This document shows positions 31,685-43,488 of a stretch of DNA of 64,000 bases, in pieces. Numbering within the stretch: position 1 is the first letter of the stretch; each line of letters opens with the position of its first letter. The notes beneath the pieces are model-generated. The model saw nothing but the letters and a program-made list of their open reading frames with translations, did no database searches and was not told where the DNA came from. The stretch is from Cercozoa sp. M6MM (taxonomy: Eukaryota > Endomyxa: Ascetosporea). Location: NCBI GenBank assembly GCA_040357565.1, contig JBDODJ010000008.1, one strand, 5' to 3'. Made by a program: the position numbers and the translations under genes.

Positions 31685-34600
31685 TAAACCGCAACTAGAG
31701 AAACAAAATCAACAGAAAAAATTGAAACAACAGCAACAACAACAGCAGCAGCAGCAGCAGCAACAACAAAAACAACAACGGCCACCACCTCAACGAAGTG
31801 CGCCAGTGTCACAAAATTCGAAAACGCCGCTGGGGTCAGAGAGAAGTCGTTCTAAGAGTGCTCCACCCAAAGTAACCAAAGACTCGCCCTTCTTGCGCAA
31901 CACTTTGAGGTACCCCTTACTCCTTTACTTTAGGTACCTCCCTTTACCCCTCACCCGCATTCCTCTTGTAGAAGACAGGGCAGTCGTCAAATGCGACTGC
32001 AGTTCACTGTCAGAGTATGCTCATGCATGAGGAGTACACTAGTAAAAGGATAGTGCATGTTTCTGGTTACACGCAGGAACGAACAGAGGAAGAGATGACG
32101 CGTTGCTTGCAGCCAGTGCCGCCAGGTCTTTTTTTGCTTCTGTTTTCTGTTCCTGTCTGTGACACCATTTTGCCGGCAGAAAAGTCAAAAGAGCAAAGGT
32201 CACGGTGGTTCGCTGCTTGCGCCGAATACAACCCTGTAGTGTTTTGTGTCCGCGTGGGTGCTGCATGGTCAGACTTTGTTTTCTTTAGGATCGCCCCCGC
32301 CTGTGTGCCGACACGGCACCAGTGTTCGTGTATCCCAACCAACGACAAGTGAGTTCTCCACATTTTTCGTTGGTTTATCTGTCCCTTGGTACTTTTGTTA
32401 AACTCTCCTGACCGTGCTTGAGTAGGTGCGCGAGTATCAGTTGAAAGCAGCCTGGCGATGCATCTTTGACAACACACTTGTGCGTTGTTGTGATATCTGT
32501 ACCCTCCCCTTGCTGTGTAGTGGCTGGTAGAGTAGGTGTCCTTGCCGACGGGTGCCGGCAAAACCTTTGTGCACTCTGATCTAATTTCCTTCCTGCTCCC
32601 TTCCCCTCTACGCTTTACGCGTTGCGTCTTTACCTCCTGCAGGTGGCAGCAGTTGCAATGTTGAACTACTACCGCTGGTTCCCAAACGAGCAGGTTCTCT
32701 TCGTCGCACCAACCCGTCCTCTCGTACGCCAACAGGTGAGACCTTTACCGCTTCATTACTCGCCACCTTTAATCACCTCCTACACTGCCTGCGGTGTAAT
32801 AAGGTTGACGAGTGCTGCCGATCGGGCGGAATTAAGCTCGCTGATGCCGCCGTTCTTACCGTGCCTTCCTGTATTCTATTTGTCCCATTCGTCTCCGTTA
32901 TCTGACCTGCCTGCAGGGCGCCGTATCCAAGGAGAAGCGACGACGCTACTGGCGCGAGAAGCGTGTGATCTTTGCCACTCCGCAAACACTCAAGAATGGT
33001 AGATTTGTTCAGTCTATCTGCATATGTATTATGTATACCTTTGTCCTGCATAAAATAGACATAGAGAGCGGCCTTTGTGTCTTGAAAAAAGTTGTTTTGT
33101 TGGTTGTGGACGAAGCGCATCGATCAACCGGAAATTACGCCTCGGTTCTGGTGGCAAGCGACCTGGCAGAGTAAAAATTCTCACTTATTTCCTCTTAAAT
33201 ATTCCCCTATCTACCCGATTACTCATGTACCGCCTACCGAATTAATCAATTTTCCCGATTCACTCTGTTTTGCAGGCACAGTAGGATCATCGGATTAAGT
33301 GCAACTCCAGGTACGACACTTGAGAAGGTGCAGGAAGTCATGAACAACCTGCACATCGGTAGGTACGTTGCGTCTGCGCATTAATACTGCTTTGCCCTTT
33401 TCCTGTACTCTATTTACCCTTAAATGTACCTGTCCACCAGATTGGAGTACTTTTCCGACGAGTCCGTAGAGCGCTACATGCATAAGCGACACTTGGTCGA
33501 GGTTTGCTACCTTTACTCCTTGCTGCTTTTACCCCCTTGCAGCCTTAAATGTGCTCATAGCACGAGATCGAAAGGAGCACGACTCAGTCGCAGATTCATG
33601 AAATGATTATCAAAATGGTACTCTTTAATACGTTATGTTACCTTTGTTGCACCCTACGTCCCGTACAGTTGCAACCGCGAATCCAAAAGCTCCAACTCAT
33701 CTTTGTGCACGCTTCGTACTACCCGTTTACCCATTTACCCATCACCCCTTGCCCAATTTACCAAACTACTCGCTACCCTTCTGTTCTCTTTGACATAGAT
33801 TGAAAGCAGAGACGACTAAGTTGTTTGTGATCGTGAAACTTTGGTACTACGCTTTTACCCTTAACTGCATTACTCTGCTCCTTTACGTTTTGCCCCCAGG
33901 GACACTTTGCGGTCGGAAAAGTACCCAGACAACCCGTAGGTTTCACCTTTCTCATATTGAGCACTCTTTTGTGTGTCATGAAACAACAAACTTTCAGACC
34001 GATCTCGCGCGGTAACGTGCAGCGGCTGCTCTACGAGACACAGCTTCTCGTAAATGCTCGGGTAGTCCTCACCGTCCTCGCTATTGCCCACTGTTCCTCG
34101 CTTTACTCTTCCGTGTCATGTGTGTGCCACAGGAGAAACTGGACAAGTATGGCATTTCGGCCGTGAAAGCACTGTTCGAAAAGCAAGTCTTTGGGTGGGT
34201 TTACACCCATTCCCTTTTCCCCGAACAAATGTGTCTGTGCGCAGAGAAAAGGCAACGCGCGGGCAATTGCGCAAGGACCGCGAGATGCAGCGCATCTGCA
34301 GTAGCCTCGAGGTTTGCTCCTCCGTTGCTCCGCTGGTACCGCTCTTACCCCTGCCCCACAGGCCCTGGAGGAGACAGACGGCAAGCAGCGCAAGCTGTGC
34401 CAGATCGTTCGCGAGCACTTCAAGCGACTGCCGGGTGCGTCTCTACTTTTACACCCTTTTGTTTTCCCTGTTTTCTCCGTATCCACCCACCTCTTTTTCT
34501 GTTTTACTCTTCTATAGACTCCAAGTGCATGGTGTTCGCCAATGAGCGACAAGTGTAACGCCTCATCCCTTTAACTTCTTTTGCCCCTTTAACGTTGGTC

Positions 34601-37600
34601 TTGCTTGTATTGCAGTGTCGCACGACTCGCGGAGGCTCTTTGTGCCATGTATACCATATATACGCATCGCATCAAAGATGGTGGATGTGTATGCTTTTTA
34701 AATGTCTCGACGATAGCGACGGCGTCAAGGCGTCAAAGTTTGTCGGTCAAGCTTCTTCAACTGAGGGGTGCTGGCTTCTTTCAACCTTCTTTTACCCCTC
34801 TATCACCCCAGTTACCTGTGTTGCTCATCACCCCTGTTATATCTTTTTACATCTGCTGTACCTTATCTTGCATTCTCGTGTGTGCAGTCAAGGCCAAAAG
34901 CAGAAACAGCAGCAAAAAATTGTCCGTGACTTCCGCGAGGGCCGTTTGAACTGTCTAGTGAGTCTGCTTGCCCATGAGATCACATGTCTGGGCAATTGAG
35001 CACCAAGTGACATGTAGCTAGACGACCGGTGTTATGTGACTGTTTCGATCTATGAGTAGGTGGCCACATCTATCGGCGAGGAAGGCCTTGACGTCGGCGA
35101 GTGCGATCTTGTCGTCAACTACGACGTACCTTAACTCAATTGTTCATCTCCTCTTAACTAATCCCTTCGCCTCCTTTCTTTCCTTCTTTCACTCTGTACG
35201 CCTCTAACGCCCAGATACCCAACGGCGCGATTCGTATGATCCAGCGAGCTGGTCGCACGGGTCGCAAACGCGACGGTCACGTGGTACACTTCAATCACGT
35301 TACCGGACCTTTGTCTCATTACTTTTTTCCCCCGTTGTGTTTTTGCTGTATTGCTGCAGGTGACGCTTTTAAGCGCCTCAGAGAAACAGTCATGGCAGCG
35401 ACTTCATCGTGATTGGAAGTACTTGTTTTTCTGTATCAGCTGCCCTGTTACAGACCCGTGCTGCAGCGCCTTTCAGCAGAAGATTCGCCTTCTCAGTGAA
35501 CGATCGCGTTGCAACTCGTTCTCGACCAGTGCGCAAGTAAATCCCCGCTCCCTGTATCTCTCTGTACGGTTATCTGTGCTATCTGTGACCCATGCAGTTA
35601 CTTCCGCGCGGACTGTGTCCGAGCATCGAATTTCGTCGTGCGCAGAGTTGTTTCGGTCACATTGACGGTGCCGACACGCTAGGTACACTTTTGCTACCTT
35701 TTCGCCTCTTGTTTTGTACTCGTTGTCTCTTCTTTTGTTCCCTTTGCAAAGAGGAGCATTACGAAGCACTTGACGGACCTCGCAAGCGGCCAGTGTAGTT
35801 TTGACCTCCATGCTCCCTTTCCCCATAGTTATGTTATGTGGATATGTTTGTGTGCAGGGAACGAGCGGGTGCTTTCAACATGTCGAACTTCGAGAGGGAA
35901 CTCCTCGAGCAGTGGATGGTGTGGCTTCTTCGTTTACCTCCTATCCCCTGGCATAAATATAAATTACTTTAGCCCAAGAAGGAGGACATCCCGCAACTCG
36001 ACTTCTCGAATGCTATCCTACTGGATGCGCCTCTAGCATTGGTCGCTACATCTGTCTCAGTGCCTACCTGTCTGTTACCATGTGTGTGTATGACTTCTGT
36101 ATGTGTGCTCGCAGAGACTGTTCGGGCGTAGATTGTCGCGTGCTGGTCAGCTGTGGGTGCAGTTGACGCACCAAGCGCCGCGCGTCGACCCGCCGGTGGT
36201 CACTGCACGACGGCTTGATCGCACGTGCGACGGTTCGCTGCTGTCCGAGTCGACCGGCACCTCAATCATCAACCTGTGCGACGACACAAATCACCAAAGT
36301 CGCTCTGCGCTGGCACACAACAACAATGATGGCAGCAACAATGACAGCAGTAACAACGACAATGACGCGAGTGAGCCCAATTTCGGTATGTTTGTCTCGT
36401 CCGCGCGTAAAAGACGCCGTTTACAGCATCCGCAGCCCGTAGATGTGTTTGATTTGACAGGTATCCTATCTGTGTGTGTCTATTTTGTCGTATGCCATTG
36501 TATGACTCAGACGAACTGTCTCACGAGAGTGCGGATCCGATGATCGACCACGACGTCAATGTTTGCTGCGACCTCGAGGAAGCCGACTTGCAGATTCCAA
36601 GCATCAAGACGCCAAGTATCGACATGCCAAGCATCGACATGCCAAGCATCGACATGCCAAGCATCGACATGCCAAGTATCGACATGCCAAGTATCGACAT
36701 GCCAAGTATCAAAGACATGCCCGATGAAGATAGCGGTAGCAATGACACTGACAATGAGATCATGGCCATGCTGGCTCCTGCCACTCCCAACAGTCGTGCT
36801 ACAGATGTTGCTGTTGGAAATGATGCGACTGGTCGCGATGTCTTCGTCTTCAACTCAACCGTGTCGTTGTCAGGTGCCTTCCCAAGCTACCTGTCCCGTG
36901 CAAGAGAAGACAAAGAAACAACTCACAAGAACACTGACGCAGTCGATGACACAGTCAGTGACATGGATGGTGTCTTCAGTGACAATGACATGCACGCGTT
37001 GAACGCTCACAGTGATGGAAGACGGTCGTCTGCACAACCCGAGTCAACACTACCTGGGCCAAGAAAAGGTGAACCAGGACGAGCTGACGCAGTTGACGGT
37101 CCGGTTATCAAAGACGACCGCTGGCGTATGCCTGAGATCGTTCTGCCGAGCCAGTTGCCGTTCGAACTGGCCGACGAGGAAGCCTCCAACCAATCAAATC
37201 ACTCCGTCAATGTCGGTGTCAGCACGCAAGCCTCGCAACTGCCCGCGCTGTATATCAATCCCAACAGCAACAGTCACCAGCAGCAACATCTTCCCAACCC
37301 GAACAGTACAGAACACATTATTGACTCCGACACGCTAAGCGTGCTCGTGTCCTCTCGCTCGGCTGTCCTGTTTGGCACTGTCATTGCCTTGCTGCGGCGC
37401 AACTTTAACATAACGTCCTCCTCACTGCCTTCCTTTGTACGTTTCGAGGCGTGACCGAGTGCTTCTCTTTATCTTCACACTTGTGTAGGGAAGTGTCGAC
37501 ATCGTGGTATCTACCGAACAGGCATGCATTCGAATCGCTCAGAAACATCTCGTCGACGGAACATTTCGTACCATTTGCATTCTGGATACTTCAGATGAAA

Positions 37601-38470
37601 GAAATTTGGTTGGATAGGTGAGACCTTGCGACAACGAGTCGAAATGGCCACGAAGCGTTTTTCAGTTGTATTTTTTGCGTTGGGAGGGCAATGGGGTGGG
37701 GAGGGGAGAAACGACGTGTGTGCTAGGTGTGGCTGCTCGTATTGGCGAACTCAAAGAACGCGGCTCTTCCGCCAGCGGCTGCGTACATTTCCTACTTTCT
37801 GTCGCACACACACACACACGCACACACACACACACACGCACACACACGCGCACCTGCCCTTTCAGGATCGACTTGCCCAAGTCGAAACGACTGGATCGCA
37901 TTCTTGCGCGCGTTGTACTGTCACTTTGTGTCATCGCTATGTGTGCTCCTTTCACAACCCAATCCTATTAGGTTAAAAGTAAAGACAGTGTTCGCAGTGT
38001 CTTTGTCTACAACCAGGACTCCGTACCTTGTTACTAATACAGTCACAGTACCATCGGCGAATACATTGTGTGTGTGTGTGCATCAGTGTGCCAAGACACT
38101 TGCATCCATCACGCGTACCGCTCAGCGTGAGAAAAGGTCGCGTATCCTCATGCCGCGTCTGTTCGTCGATCGGCCTCGCCACTCGTATCTCATGTAACCT
38201 GTGGATTGGTGCTAATGCACTGGGTGTGTGCGAAGACTCCTGCAGGTGGCGGCGTTGTTGCCTCCTCCGATGAACATTGCTGTGGCTCTGCGTTTGCTGC
38301 GACGCCTCAAGTTCTCGTTGCGTGACGTATGTCGTTTGCTTATACTTGCGCTGACTGTTCTATCTGCAATTCCGCCACCACAGGTGTTTGCGTACTCGCC
38401 TGAGGCTCTTATACAAAGGTATACGTTGTTTCGCTCACGACTCGAACTCTTCAACAGGGTTTATGCTTAG
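31256..38470 (+). CDS. FANCM: FANCM/Hef-type DNA helicase with XPF-like C-terminus
   Basis: Superfamily 2 helicase acting on stalled forks and crosslinks. ATG 31256 opens MPHFGWNVSQTHRRVGAPQ, a basic stretch (EERKKRRRRALAQKQK) and a long poly-Q region (31631-31784). The helicase core: VFVYPTN and VREYQLKAAWRCIFDNTLV (~32320-32480), LPTGAGKTF (Walker A, ~32545), VAAVAMLNYYRWFPNEQVLF then VAPTRPLVRQQ (~32643-32735; family FIAAVVMYNFYRWFP), KRVIFATPQTLKN (~32960), VVDEAHRSTGNYAS (DEAH, ~33105), IIGLSATP (~33290), MVFANERQV, VATSIGEEGLDVGECDLVVN (~35062) and IRMIQRAGRTGRKRDGHVV (motif VI, ~35230). A long acidic linker holds PSIDM repeats (36597-36716). The C-terminus has an ERCC4-like domain (SVLVSSRSAVLFGTVIALL..., VDIVVSTEQACIRIAQKHLV, ~37346-37560) and a helix-hairpin-helix region (LPPPMNIAVALRLLRRLKF, ~38260), ending TAG 38468-38470. 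The nuclease motif looks degenerate. Confidence 0.9.
31631..31784 (+). repeat. CAG/CAA tract encoding poly-glutamine in FANCM
   Basis: Mixed CAG/CAA codons encode two Q-rich blocks separated by HKPQLEKQNQQKKLK. The mix of synonymous codons and the open frame argue that the tract is translated and selected as protein. It follows an exon junction near 31578 and lies N-terminal to the helicase core. Confidence 0.85.
36597..36716 (+). repeat. 15-bp tandem repeat encoding PSIDM units in FANCM
   Basis: Eight near-identical units of CCAAG(C/T)ATCGACATG: PSIKT, PSIDM x6, then PSIKDM. It is in frame with the helicase linker, flanked by acidic sequence. Units differ only at synonymous C/T, a sign of recent expansion. 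Confidence 0.95.
37803..37852 (+). repeat. (CA)n microsatellite, FANCM intron
   Basis: (CA)n with CGCA interruptions in the intron before the RIDLPKSKRLDRILA exon. CA on the coding strand. Confidence 0.85.
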
Positions 38471-38773
38471 AGAATCGTCTCTGACGTTGGATATGGTGTG
38501 TTCGTTACGTCAATTTCTGCTGCGCGGACAAGCAAGTCTCGTCACCTATTAAAACACACACAGACAAACATAGAGATTTAGGCCACCACCAAACGGTGGT
38601 GACCTTGGCTATATCGCAGCTGGCTTTCTCCTCCCATACCACTCTCGTGAGACATGCAAGTGCTCAAAGTTGCCGTCTTAAAAATGCTCGATCGACGAGA
38701 GTACAGCTAAAACGCGATCAGTTTGACTCAATCCGAGACCCGAAGTATTTCGACGACTGTGTAGGCATTTTAG

Positions 38774-41700
38774 ATGCTCGCGTGGACGCTGAGTGCTCTT
38801 GTGGGCACGGCCGCTTCTCAAGTCCAATGGCGAGCTGTGTAATTAATTTTGTGTTTTTCTTTGGTTTTGTTGTTGTAGACTTCTCTTCCCAGAACACACG
38901 CATTCGCGGAGGAAGTGCCGACCTTCGCTCGTCAACTTGACGCGTTTGCTGCCCATCTGCGCACAGAGGAGGTAGCCCAAATATCTCTTCTGTTGAAGTG
39001 CAAAGAGTATACGATAAGTAGAAAACCGAGTTCACTCCGCATCTGAGTGTTTTGCGACGTGACTGGGTCGACTGCAGGCTGCATGAGTGCTTCGCTTCTA
39101 TCCTTCTTTGCATTGGCACTCTGTCATTGATACCTTGGTAGTTGTGAGGCGGAATGTCACGACGCCTATTGCGTCATTGCGGCCGACCAAGACGGCCGGG
39201 GCGCTGCATTGTATACCCTTCAACATGCTTTTCCCTGTGCCCTCTTGTGTATGTTGTGTCTGACTTTCAGGGTGTTAGAGCACGCACGCCAATTGTATCC
39301 CAGCTAAATGCGTCCTCTTTGTCCCCGTACCCTATGTTACCTTTCTCCCCAGGTGCATTCACAAGGCAAACGAAGGGCAATGGTTCGAATACGCACGCCG
39401 TTTCTCAAAACATTGCTCTAAGAGTACCTTTGTTCCCCGATGTTATCTTTCCTGATATACCTCGGAACAGCTACGGATCTGGGTCGCTGCTCGCTTGAGC
39501 TGATCGACGACATTGGTGGTGCTGACCTTTTGGTCCGCGTGGACGCATGCATGCGTGATCTGGACGGCGTGTTCGACGAGCAACTCCAACAACACGCGGT
39601 TCTCGGTCTGCCCACTGACAAGGTGCTCACCAACGTTGTCGGTATCAACGATGACCTCTTTTACAAGGTAGCGTTCATGCCTTCTTTCACTTATCCCCAT
39701 GTCACCCTTTTTTCCGAAATTTCCTGTTTCCTTTCAGACCACGCTGACATGCGACGATGGCGAAATCGATCGTACGCGCTGTGGCGTCGTTCGGGCTGTA
39801 TGGGCTTCTTGCCTCCGACAGCCCGAGCTTATATCTTTGTGTATTCCTTCCCCTGTGCAGGTTTGTGAACCCTTCCGCGAGTGGGATCTTCCGCGCGGAT
39901 GCTTGCGCAAGTGCAGCGAGAAGCTGTTCCCGTTGCCACGCAAGATCACCTGTCAGGATGACTACGCCGGCATGCGTACGTTTATCAACCTTAGCCGTTG
40001 TATCTCATTAATCCTCCTTCCTCAACAGTGGAAGGGAGTGGTGCCGTTGTTGCCTTCAAGAAGGACGTCAAGTTCGTCTTTAGGAGTGCTCAGACTTTCT
40101 TCATTTTGCCCTTTATCCTTGCCCCATTCTCATCTTAGTTTATCGCCTTGTTTTCTTGTCGGTAGACGGACAGAACCAATTGATTGAAAAGGCACGAAAG
40201 CGCATGCTAGACCTTATGTTGTGAGTTTACCGCCGTGTCTCTTACCCCTTTGTAACTGTCCTCTTTGTCCCATGGTAGCGATGACGACGCTGACGACGAT
40301 AATGTCGAACTTGAATCGGGCGCTACGCTGATTAACGAGGTAGTTTTCCCATGTTCAAAGTGTCATCATGTGGACGTGGACTTGCCTTTTGAGAAAACAG
40401 ATCGTGGTGCACATGGGAAGCCTCAACTCGGAACTCACTGCTAACGTCAACGAACGTGCCGCTTCATGTTCACACCCTGCTGTACCCTTTACATCTGTAC
40501 TTGCGGGCCCTCGATAGGCTACAGCATCGTGGTGCGCGGTGACTCGGAACTCGTGATGAAGTGCGAGGCCACTTTTGGCTGCGTGCACGCTTTCATGACG
40601 CTGTCGCAGATGACGGGCGATGACAATGTCGGGTAGCTTTACCCTTTTTGTCTCCTATCTCGGCACCGTTTGTCTGTCATCCCCACCGCTCTTATCCTTT
40701 ACAGGTACGCCTACGTTCGAAACGGTCCGTGGCACATCGAGGACTGGCCGCGTTTCCCTCATCGCGGTTTTATGTTCGACACCAGTCGGCACTACTTTGA
40801 TGGTATACCCTTTCTTCTCTTTGACTTTGATTGCATGCGTTGTCAAGCCTTTATCTTCCCTCTTATTCCGGATAGTGTCACTTATTCTGCGCAACATTGA
40901 TGCGCTGGCGTGGACGCGCATGGTGACTTCGCCTCTTTTAACACCCTGTCCTTTAACCTCTTGCTCGATAGAACGTGCTGCACTGGCACATCACAGATTC
41001 ACAAACCTTCCCTCTTGTGGTGCTTGACATTTACCGCTCTGTTGCCTGACCCTGACCATATGGCCTCGACTCAGATCCCTGGCGTCGAACACCTGGCTCT
41101 CAACAGTTCCTACCCGAAGGAAAAGCGCTCAGAGTCGTCGCATGCCAAGCTGGTTGATTCACCCCGTGTGCTTTTTGTTAGCCCCTTACCCCTGCCTTAT
41201 CAGGCGCTGTACACGCTGGACGACGTCAAGCGCGTGATTCAGTACGGTTACGAACGCGGCGTGCGCGTCTTGCCAGAGATCGACACTCCCGGCCACTCCT
41301 AGTACAAATGTCTGTGTTTTGTGAAGAGAATCGAGATAGCTGGCTGGCTGTGCAGTTCCTGGGGTCTCGGAAAGCCCGGTATCACGGTGTGTGGCAACCA
41401 GCAGGTGTGTTTTTCTATACGTCTTTGCCCCCCTATACGTCTTGTCTTTATCCTAACGTGCTTCCTGTAGCCTTGGTGGGACTACTGCGCCGGCCCCCCT
41501 GTATCCCTGTTCCATTACCATTCCTTGTCGTGTCCTGCCTGCTTGGATGCGTGCTGCCTGCAGTGCGGACAACTGGACCCGACGAGCGATGTTATGTGGA
41601 ACACCCTGGAAACAGTGCTGACTGAACTGACGGCCGCCTTTGGCGACGATTATTTCCACGCCGGTTTTGACGAGGTCAACTTTCGTTGCTGGGACACTGC

Positions 41701-42689
41701 GCCGCACATCAAGGACTACATGCGTGACAAGGGCATGGTGTGTCTCTGTCTTCTCATGTCACTGCAGGTTGCTTTTTACCTGTCCTGCTTTTCCCAGACT
41801 GACTACCACGAGTTGTACCAAGAGTTCACCGACCGTCAGCACGAGTTCTTGCGTGGCAGAAACAAGCGCGTGATGGTGTGGTACGTATGAGCATTTCCTG
41901 GCACCAGCTGCCACCCTTACCCTCGTTGCCCCTGCGCAGGGAGGAGCCCTTCGCTGAGGACATTGCACTGGGCAAGGACGTCGTCGTTCAGGTTTGGCGC
42001 TCGCACGACATCTTGCGCGATATCGTGCGTGCTGGCCATGAGGTAAACGCAAACGATATCCAAAATTTACATGTTTAAACAGCCGGTTTTTCAACTTTTG
42101 CCCTTGTTAGGCCGTGTATTCGAATGCCGACGCCATGTACCTCGACTGCGGTCAATCTTCTTATGTCAACGGGTACATTTCTCCCTGCCTTTGTGTTGGT
42201 ACGCTAACTCAAGATAACAGTCAAAAGAGCTGGTGCGATCCGTACAAGAGCTGGCAGACCATCTATTCGGTACCTCCACCCTTGTATTTTCGATCTTGCC
42301 AGCACACGCCCTTCTTCAGCACGAGCCGGTTCCGGAGCGTCTGGGCCTAAGCCCGGAGGAGGAGAAACGTGTGTTGGGAGGTGAGACCTGCATGTGGACG
42401 GGCCAGACCGATCGCAGCAACGTCATGTCCAAGGTAGCAGCGACACGTTGTTTTAGTATCATCTGGTATCGAGCACAGGTGTGGCCTCGTACTGCTGCCT
42501 GGGGTGAACGCGCTTGGGTACATGTCCGCTTTCCTACCCTCCTGGTCAATTATCATCGTGTTACTTTCATAGGCACCGCGCACGCTGGACGACTGGTCGC
42601 ACGCACAGTCGCGTTTGCTCGAGCACCGCGAGCGCCTATTCCATCGCGGGTACTTCTTTGCCGCTGTGGCTTCTCTGCACGAGGATTAG
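38774..42689 (+). CDS. Secreted/lysosomal beta-hexosaminidase (GH20) with N-terminal extension
   Basis: Removes terminal N-acetylhexosamine from glycans. The catalytic part begins with [13 protein letters not shown] (~39917; GH20 'lWPlPq.i') and continues [26 protein letters not shown] (~40513), [20 protein letters not shown] then [12 protein letters not shown] (~40703-40800; 'PRF.hRG...D..RHf'), [13 protein letters not shown] + [17 protein letters not shown] (~40880, 40968), [20 protein letters not shown] then EIDTPGHS (~41217-41300), [16 protein letters not shown] (~41645; catalytic Asp-Glu retained, but G-F where most have G-G), VMVW+[47 protein letters not shown] (~42490) and [14 protein letters not shown]. 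Stop TAG 42687-42689. Upstream exons encode about 250 extra residues, with a likely signal peptide [16 protein letters not shown] (ATG 38774) and [19 protein letters not shown] (~39500). That 5' half is modelled with low certainty. Confidence 0.88.
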
Positions 42690-42924
42690 GTGTTGTGGCG
42701 TTGTTAAACAGAGTGGACGCGACGCCCATGCAACCTGGCTGGTGTTTTCTGCGCAAAGACGGCTGCTCCAACCCAGATGGCGGCAACCCGCCCGTGTAAC
42801 GCGATAGTTGTTGCCTATCGTAGCGACGCCTGGACCTCTCGATCGACCATCCGTCGCGTCCACGCCTCAACATGCTCTCAATTAGATAGTTCAGTGTTAC
42901 GGTATCGTATGAAACCGAAACTCA

Positions 42925-43268
42925 GGTATTGAAGACGACTAAATAAAGGAAGTGTTAACGTCAGCTAGAAATACGTCGAAGGGGAGGATTATAAGACACA
43001 CCCTTGGTAGAAAAGGTCGCCGAAGCTTGGAGGCTTGTAGGTTGAACCAGCCCAAGCACTGCAGTCAAAGTGCGTGAGCTGTAGAAAGCTCGACCCAAGC
43101 TAGGAAGTCAGGTCTGCGCAACACTTGACAATGCAAGGTAGAAGCCTCAGGATGTAATACAGGAGATACCTAGCAAAACAAATCCTTCACTATTCACCAT
43201 ACTGGTTCAGATTTGATCGTCCGCGCTGACGAGTAGTCAGATGACAACTTGCTCGAGAAACGCTATGC
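42925..43268. mobile_element. Dispersed repeat, copy B (~344 bp)
   Basis: Direct-orientation relative of 19892-20321. From GTGCGTGAGCTGTA onward the two are nearly identical; copy B lacks about 85 bp in the middle-left part. The high similarity over the right half means the two copies separated recently. No coding capacity, so non-autonomous. Confidence 0.85.
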
Positions 43269-43460
43269 CGTAACAAAAGCCTAGGTCGGTGTGTAGAAAG
43301 CGGCGTGTTACCGCAGAGTAGGTCAGGATACCAGCGAACACACGTCAAAATCTTCCACACCTCTCTTGAGGATTTTTGTAAGTTGTAGGGTTGCTTCCGC
43401 GCGGATACAGTAGCTCATGCTGTAACACATGCGGCACAGTTAGTAGTTCTCCTCACAATG

Positions 43461-43488
43461 GCCGTGTCTACCGCCCGCTTAGGGTAGG
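43461..43488. repeat. Short dispersed module, copy 1
   Basis: 28 bp (GCCGTGTCTACC ... TTAGGGTAGG) identical to 58666-58693. In both places it lies within other repeat sequence. Probably a fragment of a larger mobile-element family. Confidence 0.85.

Noticed and set aside
31561-31812. Ala/Val-rich minus-strand ORF
   Set aside because: Antisense of the FANCM poly-Q codons (CAG/CAA read as CTG/TTG/GCT), not a gene.
43461-43488. TTAGGG within the shared 28-bp module, considered as telomere-like sequence
   Set aside because: Only a single hexamer per copy and no tandem array, so not an interstitial telomere.
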